DNA from: Triangularia verruculosa
Taxonomy: Eukaryota > Ascomycota > Sordariomycetes > Sordariales > Podosporaceae
Direction: 5' to 3'
DNA: 64,000 nt
Assembly: GCA_033296885.1 (NCBI GenBank)
Contig: MU863883.1
Coordinates: forward strand, 389,161 to 453,160
A program made the position numbers and the translations under genes. The stretch's first letter is position 1. Each line of letters starts with the position of its first letter. Shown one piece after another: positions 22,143 to 33,087 of this stretch. A model generated the notes under the pieces. That model worked only from the letters and a program-made list of their open reading frames with translations, was not told the origin of the DNA and did not search any database.

Positions 22143-24304
22143 TTCACTTATTACAAGAACGCCCGCAAGGCGATCTTTTGAACGGCCATCATGGACACAC
22201 TCCTGTAAGTCCCTGCGGTGGATACGCCGAGAGAGCGAATTGGCATCTAGCCCTCCCCTATGAAGCACCCTCCTCTTCCCTCAAGAACGGTATTGCTGAC
22301 CGTCCTAGGACTGCTGAAATCGCGGCGAATGCCCCACGTTACCGTCGCAAGAGCTCAACCTTTATCGATGGCATTCACGATGTGCCAAGTGAGGAGGGCA
22401 ACCTGGCTCCGGCTCAGTTGTACAGCACCATGTCGGGTCGCCTCTTCCACTCGGGTAGAATCGCCATTGTTATGGTTGGCCTTCCCGCAAGAGGCAAGAC
22501 GTAGGTCTCTGAGTGAGCTTGCGCATAGAAAATCGCTGTTAACATGTACAAACCAGCCATATCTGTGTTTCAATGGCCCGTTATCTCTCCTGGTATGTTA
22601 TGCTCCCTGTTTTAGGAAGTACCCGAAGACTAATATATCGGCAGGCTCGGTGTCAAGACCCGTATCTTCCATCTCGGTGACTATCGCCGCGCCACAGTCG
22701 GCCAGGGAGGCCATGTTCCGCAAGATTATTTCTACCCTAATGCCTCGCCAGCCTCGGTGATGCTTCGCCAGAAGATTCTCAAGAAGTGCAGGGAGGATAT
22801 CTACGCCTGGCTGAATCATGAGAATGGCCAAGTTGCCATTTACGACGCCGTCAATCCCACTGCGAGCGGCCGTCGTGCCCTCGCCAAAGAGTTTGCAAAG
22901 CACGATGTCCAAACCCTCTTCATCGAGTCATTTGTAGATGACCAAGAAATCCTTAAGGAGAACGCCCGAAACGTCAAGATTTCCTCGCCTGATGTAAGTC
23001 TTCGTACGATCAGCACACACGATATGGGACCACGCGAAAATGCTCACAGCTCGCAGTTTCACGGCATGGACCCCGATGAGGCAGCCAAACGATATCTCAA
23101 GCGGATTGAAACCAAGATTCCTGTATTTGAAACCATGGCTGAGGAAGAACTCAACTACATCAAGATGATCAACGCCGGCCAAGCTTTCTTCTACAATAAC
23201 GTCAGCTTCAACTATCTCTCGCATCGAATCGTCTTCTACCTCACCAACCTCCACATCAAACACCGCACTACCTTTTTTGTCCGTGCAGGTACCGCTACAG
23301 AAGAAGACTCGTACAAGGCCGACGCTCCGCTCTCGGCCGAAGGCGAGGCATATGCTCAGGTTATGGCCGAGACGCTCGTGCGGCACCGAGAGCAGGAACG
23401 GCAGGCCACTATCGATCAGGGAGGACCTGATGTCCCTCTACGTCCGCTGACGATTTGGACGTCGACAAGGTTGCGGACAATTCAGACAGCTGAGCCGCTC
23501 AGGGAGTTGGGGTACAAAGTGCGACACAGGAGCCAAATGTCGCAAATCAACCCCGGCGTATGTGAGAAGCTTTCGGAGAGAGCAATCAGGAGCTTGTATC
23601 CAGAGGAGGTGGAGAAGCATGAGTTAGATCCGTATCACCACCGGTATCCCCGTGCTGAAGTTCGTTACTTTTTTTTCCTTACCCCTACTTCACCCCTTGA
23701 TATCTCACTAACAAATCCCTAGTCCTACCATGACTTAGCAGTCCGCCTCGAACCCATTATTCTCGAGCTCGAGCGAGAGCAAAACGATCTTTTGATCATT
23801 GCCCACGAGTCGGTCCTGAGAGTTCTTTACTCGTACCTCATGCATTGCTCTACTCGTGACATCCCCAAGCTCAAATTCCCGCGAGATGAGATTATTGAGA
23901 TTATTCCGGCAGCGTATCAGAACGAGGCAAAGAGGGTTCATATTCCCGGTCTGGATCCGAAGATGATACCGGGCAGCCCAGAGGATATAAGGATTCCTGT
24001 GCCGCCTGGGTCGGAGGATTTCGGGGGCAGACAGCTGACTCCGATCAGCATTCCAGCCATGATTATGGGGAGTCCACCGAGTGCGACGGAAGTGACTATC
24101 GGCTTTTTTGGCAAGACTGGTGATAGGAAGGGCAGTGTCAGTATTGGCGGCGGGGATCGGAAGGGGAGCATCAGTGTGAGCAATAATGGGGGACTGAGAA
24201 GTGTGAGTGGGAGCTTTAGTGGCGGGGAGAGGCCGGTGACGGAGAAGATTGTGAATAATACTGCCAAGGAGATGGTGGAAGACAAGGTTGCGGATGAGGA
24301 TTAG
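22143..24304 (+). CDS. 6-phosphofructo-2-kinase (fructose-2,6-bisphosphatase-like C-terminus degenerate); 5' end unresolved
   Basis: The bifunctional family makes or removes fructose-2,6-bisphosphate, the regulator of glycolysis and gluconeogenesis. Exons: ?22143..22500, 22557..22592, 22645..22993, 23057..23659, 23723..24304. The frame is open back to 22067 (TAA at 22064), and the acceptor TTTTCAG before 22143 looks good, but no in-frame ATG exists, so a 5' exon is missing. The kinase half shows Walker A GLPARGKTH, FHLGDYRRATVG, DAVNPTASGRR and ESFVDD. The phosphatase half carries FFVRAGTATEE, where the family's RHG phosphohistidine is Ala (codon 23285-23287). The later RTIQTAEPL and IAHESVLRVL segments persist. 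I therefore infer kinase activity without bisphosphatase activity. The C-terminus is a Ser/Gly-rich extension with SIGGGDRKGS-type repeats. Confidence 0.9.
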
Positions 24305-24667
24305 GGGGGTTAATGATGGTTGTTTTTGGAGGGCATTGCTATGATAATGGGCGTTCGTGGTCAATGGAAGGTGATATGATGGTTGGACGGATGGGCTAGG
24401 TAGCAAGTAGTATGAATTTGATGACAAGATTCTTGATTTTGAATTATTGTGAGGATAGGGGCTGCCATGTTGGTCTGGCGGTTGTCTTTCTGTCATCGTG
24501 TAGGGCGATACGTTGATGATAACCCTAACCCAATCTTTGTCATGCTTGAAAGGCAATGACGTTGCGGCCCCCACGGAAGGTCCCAGTCCGCAGCCCAATG
24601 CAAAGAGCTTGGAGGACATTACTCTACATCTCTCACCGCGACTTTCAGGACATTTCGAGGACTTAAA
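24305..24667. other. Spacer, pfk-2 3' end to RmlD-type reductase
   Basis: 363 bases on the shared strand direction; 3' UTR and a short promoter. Nothing else seen. Confidence 0.35.
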
Positions 24668-25804
24668 ATGAGCGGCAAAACAGCAGTTGTCACAGGAGCC
24701 ACAGGTCTTCTGGGAAGACAGGTCCTCAAGGCGTTTGCCAACAATGACTGGACCGTGAAAGGAACGGGCCTTTCCCGTGCTGATGGCACTGATCTTTTGA
24801 AGCTTGACCTGGCCAATGCTGACGAGCTAAAGAAGGTGTTGGATCATGTCAAGTGAGTACTTTTCCAGTATTAAGTGCAACATAGATGGCTAACAATTCA
24901 TACAGGCCACAAGTGGTCGTTCACTGTATGTTGATTTTACGAGGCATTGATGAACTCATCTGATTAATATGTCCCTCAAAGGCGCCGCAAACCGATTCCC
25001 GGACAAAGTTGACAAAGACCCTGAGGGCACACGAGCTCTCAACGTCGAGGCTCCTCGTACACTTGCCCAGCTCTGTGCCGAAAGATCCATCTTGTTGATT
25101 TACATTTCCACCGACTACGTGTTCCCAGGCAAACCCGGCGATGCTCCCTATGAAAACAATGCCGAGCCAGCACCGACCAATCTGTATGGACAGACCAAGC
25201 TTGACGGTGAGCGAGCAGTCCTCCATGAGTTCAAGATGGCCGGCAAGGAGGGACTGGGAGTGGTGTTACGTGTTCCTGTCCTCTATGGTTCAGCTAAGAG
25301 CAACGCTGAAAGTGCGGTGAACGTCCTCATGGACTCTGTTCTCAAGGCTCAGCAGGAGGGTGCGAGTATCAGTATGGATCACTGGGCTCTCCGGTACCCA
25401 ACAAACACCGAGGATATCGGGAGGGTGTGCAAAGGTGAGTCTTTTTTTTTTTTTTTTTAGCTTTCCCCAACAGCCCGGAAACTTTAAGGGCAGGCTAACG
25501 ATCGGCAGACGTCGCCGCCAAGTATCTGGAGGCCAGCGATCGGGACTCTCTGCCGAGAATTCTTCAGTTTTCGAGTGAAGACAAGTACACGAAGTATGAG
25601 ATCTGCCAGCTATTTGCAGAGATCAACGGCTTGCCCATCGACCGGATTAGGCCCAACACGGAAGGAAACGACCCCAATGCAAGCGTTCAGCGGCCTTACG
25701 ATTGCCATCTCAGTACCAAGGCATTGAAAGACTTGGGCATTGACGTGTCGACCCAAGATTTCGTGGGATGGTGGAGAAGGGAGTTCAGAGCCTTTAGACA
25801 CTAG
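24668..25804 (+). CDS. RmlD/MAT2B-like NAD(P)-binding protein
   Basis: A Rossmann-fold protein of the extended SDR class, closest in pattern to the dTDP-4-dehydrorhamnose reductase family and to the methionine adenosyltransferase beta subunit, which regulates S-adenosylmethionine synthesis in animals. Four exons give 317 aa: 24668..24852, 24906..24925 (20 nt), 24982..25434, 25509..25804. The glycine motif VTGATGLLGR is at residues 8-17, with STDYVFPG at 111-118, and the catalytic-type pair Y137/K141 in YGQTK. The C-terminal half (RILQFSSEDKYTKYEI) fits the substrate-binding lobe. The intron after 25434 contains an 18-base T run. Whether it is an enzyme or a MAT regulatory subunit cannot be decided from sequence. 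Confidence 0.88.
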
Positions 25805-26596
25805 AATGTGAGACAGGGAGAGACATGCCCGCAGAACTCGATATTTGGACAGCTGCCCCTTGGCATGCCAAAGTCTGGAATACGCGGCGAGGTCCCAGAG
25901 GGCCTCCGAAGGGCCATAACACAACATCTGGTACATGTATTGTACGTAGTGGAGAGCAGAGGGCGTGTGAGGTGGCTGGTATGTGATGGTGTTTTGGCTT
26001 TTTGGAAGAAAGTATAGAGCCCTACCGACCCTTGCTTCCCGCCATTGCGACTTTCAAGACAGTGATCAGTGAGTGGCTCGGCGAATCTATACTGGATATC
26101 GTATAGCGCAAATATCGCCGAAGGCCGTGACGAATGCAAGTTTGCGTGAATTCCCGCGTTTGAAGGAGCTGTGCAAATTCCGCACAATGGCAGGCACATG
26201 TTTGTACCCGTGAAAGCCTCTGTCCGTCCACGGGATGTGTGAGATGAAGGGAGGTGGTTTGCCTCTGATTAATTGTCATCATTTCCGGATCTTTTTGCTG
26301 ATGAGTTTTTCTGTCTGTCTCTCTCTCGTCCCCGACCTCTGTACCTGAAGATTAGCACTGCAACCTGCACCACATACATAGCCTGGAAAGCGCTCCGATC
26401 GATCCTCAGGCAACCCGACGACGTGGTTGGCGTCGGTTATCTCCAGTAGCAGCCCTAGAACCCTGTGCTAGACCCCTGAACCGCTGAGGATCCACTGATC
26501 GCAACACCTCGGCGGCCGGCGGTCCCCCGAAACCTGGCAAGTAACGGACCGCCAAGGATCCGCGCCGCCTGAGCAGCAGGTGCCAAGGGAGCGACC
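25805..26596. other. Spacer, RmlD-type gene to RA-PH gene
   Basis: 792 bases, no convincing exon. The right part has a CT-rich stretch (about 26310-26340), probably promoter/leader of the next gene, whose ATG sits in the context GCGACCATGG. Confidence 0.35.
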
Positions 26597-29500
26597 ATGG
26601 CTGGCACCAACACCATCCACTTTTCACCAACACTCAAAGCCAGCAGACGCCATGCCCTGACAGGCAGGACGGAGAATGCTTGGGCGGCCAGGCTTGCAGT
26701 AGACGATGGCTGGTTGCCCGCTAGCACAACTAGCAGCAGCATAGCAACTGACAGCAGCACCAGCAACACGGGCAGCTGGGGAGCGAGAAGGGGCAGGAGA
26801 CGGTCTCGCTCGCTCTCGTCGCTGCTGGACGAGATCCGGGAAATACTGCCATTGGCTGCCGAAGAGGGCGGCAGAGCGAGAGAGACTGCGAGACAGACTG
26901 CTGGCTTCAACCCATCATTCGAGGTCCCGCCTCTTCAGCCTCTCATGCTGCCACAGCCCCTGTCGTTGAGGAAGGACGGGGGTAATCGTGCTCGACCCAG
27001 ACTCGTCGGTGCCGATGACGTGAATAATAAGTTCAGGCTGGCGGGGCACACGCCGCAGGACAACCTTACCGAGAAGCTTGCTTGCTTGTCCCGCCCATCA
27101 CCTGCACCTGCCACTGCGGTTAATGGTAATGGTAATAGTAATAAGAAGATTGACGTCCGGAGCAAACCGCTGCCGCCACCACCGTCCCAACGACCTCCAC
27201 CACTGCCACTGCCTTTACCGTCATCACCATCAATCCCACCGGTGGACGCCAACGAAGGAAACGACCCAGAGACCAAGCAGCACGAAACACGGCGCAGGCA
27301 CGAGACACTGCAGCTTGTCCGCGGGGAGCACGAGGTGGCACGGCTGGAAGCCGAAACGAACGGGATCCTTGCCGAACAGCGGAAGCCAGACTGCGACGTC
27401 CAACAGCAGACGCAACAGCACCTGCAGCTATCCGCGGTACCGCCGCTCACGCCTCTTTCAGCAGCATCCCCCATGGGATTCAGTCCGATGCTGGACAAGT
27501 TTTTTTCCTCCGAACGTCGAAGACGCAAGTCCAAGACTTCTTCGCCTGCCAACGATTCAAATAATACCACTCCGGATTCCACCCCACCTTCGCAAACCAC
27601 CACCTCCCCCGTCTCACCCAATTCATCACTTTCCCAGTGGTCTTCTTTTCTCAAAGACAAAGACGTTGGTCAATCTGGGTGCCAACCGCCGGCCCTGAAA
27701 ATCATGCCTCGACATTACATCAAGGCAGATGGACAGACAAGCACCGGCGCACGAGATGTAAGTGGGCCAATGTGACATCGCACTTTTTGGGGGGAGGACG
27801 CGGTCACTAACAGGTTTCATGCAGTCAGTCACTATTGTGTGTAAGAACGACTTCGTGGATGTCCCCATCAACCGCGAAACTACGGCGCAGGATGTGCTCG
27901 TGGTGCTGAAATCGAAGGGGAAGCTTACTGAACTATCGTCTGCTGTCATTGTTGAGGAGTATAATTCTCTGGACTTGGAAAGGCCTCTCCGCCGCCAGGA
28001 GCGTCTCTACGATGTGGTGGACTCATGGAGCCCGGGTTCGACCAATACACTGGCCTTGGCGCACAACGACCGGCACCGCGACTTGAAGCTGGATCTCCAA
28101 GGTGCGCCAAAGACACGCGAGGCACCTCCAGGCTTTTGTATGCAGATGTACCATCAGAACCCAAAGCGTAAATGGCAGAAGCGGTATATCACACTCTCCG
28201 AGGATGGGAAGATGTGTGCTTCAAAATCCCAGAATCCGAAGCATGGCGACAAAGACACTGTTTCTCTGTGCCATCTTTCAGATTTCGACATGTACCATCC
28301 GACGGAGGCTACAATGAGGAGACATTTGAAGCCGCCAAAGAAGTACTGTTATGCCATCAAGAGCCAGGAGAGGATCAACATGTTTCTCAACACCGGAAAC
28401 TACGTCCAGTATCTTTGCACCGAGGACCCGGAAATTGCGAGAAAATTCCGGAGTCACGTACAGGCCTGGAGGAACTGGCATCTGGCTAAGAGTCTGTTGA
28501 AAAAGCCGGAAAAACCACCACAAATCACGACTGTGCCTACCGAGCCACGGAGGGGCGTGAAAGAGGTTGGAATCGGCAACGGGCACAAGGCAAGGATATC
28601 AGTAGACGAATCGCCCTCCGGCATTGGAGCGTTTAAACCGCTCATCGATCTCGACCGAGTCAACAAGTCGATCGACGATTTCGGCAAGGATTGGACGCCG
28701 TCTGACGGTGCCGAGAAGAATGATCCATCTTCTGCTGCCGCTTTTCCCGAGAACTCGCTGCTTGGCGCCGCATATGAGGAACGTAAGCAGCACCTGGAAT
28801 CCAAATCAGCAGGAGCTATAGCAGGAAGTCGACGACCTTTTCCGCCAACACCAGCGACGGGCGAAAGTGGTGGAAGCGGTAGTACATTTGCCGAGCGCCC
28901 GAACCCGATTACAGGTACAGACCGCCGGCCGCAAAGTCCGGACTCTGTTAGGTCGATTCCTAGGGACGCTGTTGCTACTAGCACTGGCACTAGAGGCAGA
29001 AACGAGCAAGTTGGTTGGTTTGCTTCTGCGACCGAACACTCAAGACAGCAGCGCAGCCTGGTCGAACAGCAACAACAGCAACAATTATACCATCAGCCGT
29101 CGATGCCCCCGCAGAGTTTGATGCAACGACGCCCGAGCACAAGTGGAGGTTCTCGCATGATGGGCGGCCTAGGCAGGTCAGTGTCTCAGCGGAGGCCGCA
29201 TCAGAATAGCATTGGTGGTGGCGGTCCTGTACCGCTTCATCAGCAGCAGCAATTATACCAGCCTACAAACCAGCAGCTCCGTCGACCGATGAGGCAGCAA
29301 CCACAGCCGCTGATTGATTTGAGCCCAGAGTTTCACGAAGCACCGCAGTGGTCGAGGGAAAATAAAGGCCGAGCAGTGAAGCCTCAGGACGGAAGACCAT
29401 TGGTGGACTTGGCGACGGGGCCGGCGTTGGTCTCTGGCGCGGTGAGGTGTGAGCAGCCACCAAAGGCGTTGATTCATCGAAGCGAGCAGCAGACTTTGTT

Positions 29501-29942
29501 GCAGAGGCAGCAACAGGGCATGGCGATGAGACCTGTAACGAGCGGCGGACAGCAGCCGTCGATGGGACTGGGGAGAAGGGGGACGGTTAGGAGCGGTGCT
29601 GGTGCTGCAAGGCCAGGTACGAGCGATACGATGAGAAGTGGAGGGGCGGTTTACCCACCACCGGCAGGAGGAGATTTTGGGAGACAGAGGGGCATGTCTC
29701 TTGCCGGGCAGGGAGGAGGAGGCGGGGGTGGTGGTTTTGAAAACAACGGGCTGGGGATTAGAATGGATTCTGGACCGGCGGGTGGCGGCGGTTATGGACA
29801 ACCGCCGCAGCCGGATCCGAGGGTTATGCAATTTGTCATGCAGCAGCAGCAGTTGAAGGAAATGGAACTGCAGAGGCAACAGCAGCAAGGGAATAGGATG
29901 GGAAGGTTGAGGACTACCAGTGGGGGAAGTCAGCCTCAGTAA
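26597..29942 (+). CDS. Ras-associating plus PH domain adaptor protein
   Basis: Two exons, 26597..27757 and 27825..29942, encode 1092 aa; the intron has donor GTAAGT and acceptor ATGCAG and joins in phase 0. Exon 1 encodes a disordered region with Ser/Thr runs, proline stretches (PLPPPPSQRPPPLPLPLP) and an SSERRRRKSK basic cluster. The RA domain starts right at exon 2: TIVCKNDFVDVPINRETTAQ (about 389-470). A PH domain follows, with KRKWQKRYITLSEDGKM and the closing helix FRSHVQAWRNWHLAKSL (about 500-620). The C-terminal half is Gln-, Pro- and Gly-rich, with poly-Q stretches. The RA-PH order resembles the metazoan MRL/Grb7 adaptors that link Ras-type GTPases to actin; a signalling role at hyphal tips or membranes is inference. 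No named fungal gene was recognised. Confidence 0.88.
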
Positions 29943-31145
29943 TGGGAAGTTGGGTTTAATGCGGATACATGACTTCTAGGTCAGCAACAGGGACATTAAA
30001 AACGGCACATGATACCCCATTAGGACGAGAGACATAAGTCCATAAGAGGCCCACACGGCAATTGTTTTTTTTTTTTTTTTTTTACTTTTTTGTTGTTCGA
30101 TTTTTGGTTGTTCGATTTTTGGTTGTTCGATTTTTGGTTGTTCGATTTTTGGTTGTTCGATTTTTGGTTGGTTTTGGGGAGTTGATTTCGCTTTTGATCG
30201 AAACTGGTAATTTCGTTTTTGCTGTTTAAATGAAAGAGAGTTTGGGGTGACCTTATAAGCTCTATGTTCTTTTTTCTTTTTTCTTTTTTTGCTGATTAAG
30301 TTTTCGTTAAACTGGTTTGGTGTTTTTTCTTATTTTGACGGGCCTGATGGGGTTTCCATGGCCTACTCCGGCAACATCTTCTTCTTTTTATGTCTGTCAC
30401 ATTTGTATGTAATGTTGTTTGTGCATGCCTTGTATGTGTTCATGAATTTTTTTCCGGTCTGGGGAAAAGAAAAATATATCGGTATCGAGCTCACTTAATA
30501 TATGGCAGGGGGGAAGGGGCCGGGGGGAGGAGAAGGGGGTTGGTTGAAAGGTGGGCCTATGAGGCAGGTTTAGGGTGAACCAACCATGAGGTGGCTGGTG
30601 AATTACCTAGGTACCTACATGAGGTATCTGGGTAAAGTACACTTTGATGAAGAAAAGATGATATTATCAGATGAAAACACAAGGTTTCTTGGGACAGACC
30701 GACTGTGGTCGAGAGTATAGGAAAAGATGTTGTTTTTATCCTGGCTTCCTGCTTCCTCCTTCGGGCGGACCTGTTTGTTTCGAGTTGCGTATTGTATCTT
30801 TAGAGACGCCTCTTTTCAGGAGTTCTGTTAATCTGCTGTCAAAAACGCCGCTGTTGAACACATAGTATAGCTTACATTTGGCTTTGAAAGTAAATTTAAG
30901 GACGGGTGCGTGCATAGACATTGGCTTCTAGAAATCAATTTTCACTTCAAGGTTGTTGTTTATCCTCGGAACGAGTAGCGTACTTGTATGTGATTAGGTT
31001 ATATTGATTTATTATGCATTTTTTCCCATCAAGAAAGAACCTTTATCTGACATGGCTGTCTATGCTATGCGAAAAGAAATTCCAACGCTACGCTTTTTTT
31101 TATTGCCCCCGTTCTTTCAAATCTCTTGAACTTGAACAACAACAT
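29943..31145. other. Convergent spacer, RA-PH and farnesyl diphosphate synthase 3' ends
   Basis: 1.2 kb, T-rich, with an 18-base-class T run near 30066-30083, a five-copy tandem repeat and a CTAGGTACCTA element near 30606. No gene seen; 3' UTRs are expected at both ends. Confidence 0.4.
30093..30167. repeat. 15-bp tandem repeat, five copies
   Basis: Five perfect head-to-tail copies of TTGTTCGATTTTTGG follow a long T run just downstream of the RA-PH gene. Probably in or just past its 3' UTR. No coding role. Confidence 0.95.
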
Positions 31146-32259
31146 TTATTTGCTGCGCTTGTAGATCTTGGCCAAGAAAGCCTCAAACACGCTCTTCTTC
31201 AACCCCTCGGCCTCGTCAATCTGGCCAATTCGCTCCCTAATCTCGGTGACAACCTTCTCCTCGTAGTCCTGGTAGCGCTGCTCAAGCTTGAGGTCGTCAT
31301 ACAGCTTCTTGATGACGGCCTCCTTTGCCTTGTCCTTGCGGCCGTAGTTCTCCTCGAGGATTTTGCGCTGCTCGGGGGTGACAATGGCAATGGCCTGGTT
31401 CACGAGCCAAGAGCACTTGTTGTCCATGATGTCGGTGCCGATCTTGCCAATGTGCTCGGGAAGGCCGAAGTTGTCGAGGTAGTCATCCTGGATCTGGAAG
31501 TACTCGCCCAGAGGGATGAGGATGGACTCGGCCTGCTTGAGGTTGGCCGGGGTGGCGATGTCAAGAAGGAGGAGGGAGAGGGCGACGGGAAGGTAGAAAG
31601 AGTAGTAGGCGGTCTTGTAGATGACGATGAAGCGGTACTTCTCCATGGAGAAGTTGTCGAGGTTGACGACCTCCTCGGGGGCGGTGAGGAGGTCGCAGAG
31701 CTGGCCCATCTCGGTCTGGAAGGTGACCTCGTGGAAGAGCTCGAGGAAGTCGACGTAGCGGGGGTGGTCGCGGAAGTATTTCTTGAGGAGGGTGTAGATG
31801 GCGGCCTCGAGCATGAAGGCGTCGTTGATGGCAACCATGCCGACGCCCTCCTGGCGGTACCAGCAGGGCTTGCCGCGGCGGGTGATGGACGAGTCCATGA
31901 TGTCGTCGGAGACGAGGAAGAAGGCCTGGAGGAGCTCGGTCATCCAGCCGAGGGTGGCCGACTTGAAGTACTCATCTTCGGTGAGGGGGCGACCGAGGAG
32001 GAGAGAAACTGAATCGGGCACGGACATGCCACGGTTGCACTTGCCGCCGACAGCATTGATCTCGAGGGACTGAAGTGAGAGAAAGTGTTAGCTGTGTTTA
32101 GTTTGGGATCTTGAAGGATTGGGCAGAGCCTACCTGCTTGTACCAAGCAAGCTCCTTCTCGGGGAGGTTGTAGGACTTGGCATGCTCAAGGAGAGCCTCC
32201 TCAAGCTTGGGGAAGACGGACTCGAATTCCTTAAGGGTGGTCTTTTGCGGCGCAGCCAT
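31146..32259 (-). CDS. erg20: Farnesyl diphosphate synthase
   Basis: A cytosolic prenyltransferase that condenses IPP with DMAPP and GPP to make farnesyl diphosphate for sterols, ubiquinone, dolichol and protein prenylation. Two exons, complement(31146..32069, 32134..32259), give 349 aa, the usual family length. The first Asp-rich motif DDIMD is at residues 97-101, preceded by FF (92-93), which is the FPP-length-determining pattern. The second, DDYLD, is at 237-241. SITRRGKPCWY and the basic C-terminus YKRSK fit the family. Codon choice is strongly C-ending, as expected for a highly expressed gene. The start ATG at 32259 gives MAAPQKTTLKEFESVFPKL. The gene is divergent from apc8. Confidence 0.97.
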
Positions 32260-33087
32260 CTTGTCGGTTGTTTCTAGAGTGGGAGCAAAGTATTGACCGT
32301 CGGTTAGCTTGGGCCGCTATTCTGGAGGTTCAGGAAAATAGGGGTCCAGAGGTGAGATGGCAGGCGGTTGGTTCCTTACATATACTGTAGCAAGAGAACG
32401 GAAAGGGGGCAACTGCCGATTTACTGCCTCTTTGGGTATCACAGGAGAACAATAATAACTGACAACACAATTCTACCGATCAGGTACCACAGACGACAAA
32501 GGTGGATTTTGAACTATCGGCTGTGGACCGGGAAACAGCTGGGCCGTTACGTACTCAGCGGGTGTCTCCCCAAGGGCCCAATTTCAGGAACCCCTCCTAC
32601 CCCCCTTTGTTGTGGGGCGGGCTGCGATAATTGCGATAAGAGAACCCTGACGGCCCATTTGAGCAGGCGGTGAGCTGCTTTGCTGGCAGGCAGCGGGAAG
32701 TGGGGCTAGCCCAGGGACGGGACAGGGACTGACGTCTTGGCAGCATCTGTCGTGCGCGGTGGGCGGAGAGAGACGCGTTCCTTTCAGTTGTCGTGGAGCT
32801 TGCTTGCTGGAGGGTTTTGTCATTGCCAACGGTATTACCAGAAACAAAACATCAAGCGAATATTACGACAAACCTGGGGGTTTCTTTTTCGGCTTCATAG
32901 AATTGACCACCGCTGTGCTTGATTGTCCAATCGTACCTGTTGCTGCGACGAAAGCGCCCTTCTGAAAGGGATCGACCTGATATTAATCGCACTCACTGTT
33001 ATTGGAGCTCTTTGTTTAGGACATCCTAGCCAAGCCCGTTCAACACCACCCTCGTCACAGGCGGGGCACCACCCAACAACCATCATC
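32260..33087. promoter_or_regulatory. Divergent promoter region fpps/apc8
   Basis: 828 bases between divergent starts, mixed composition. No gene or RNA recognised. Confidence 0.4.

Noticed and set aside
22191..22250. ATG at 22191 with GTAAGT donor and TAG acceptor as first exon of pfk-2
   Set aside because: The 14-base exon leaves a phase that puts the following conserved sequence out of frame.
26935..27660. Antisense 241-codon frame inside exon 1 of the RA-PH gene
   Set aside because: Shadow of a biased, low-complexity sense exon; no splice partner or domain.
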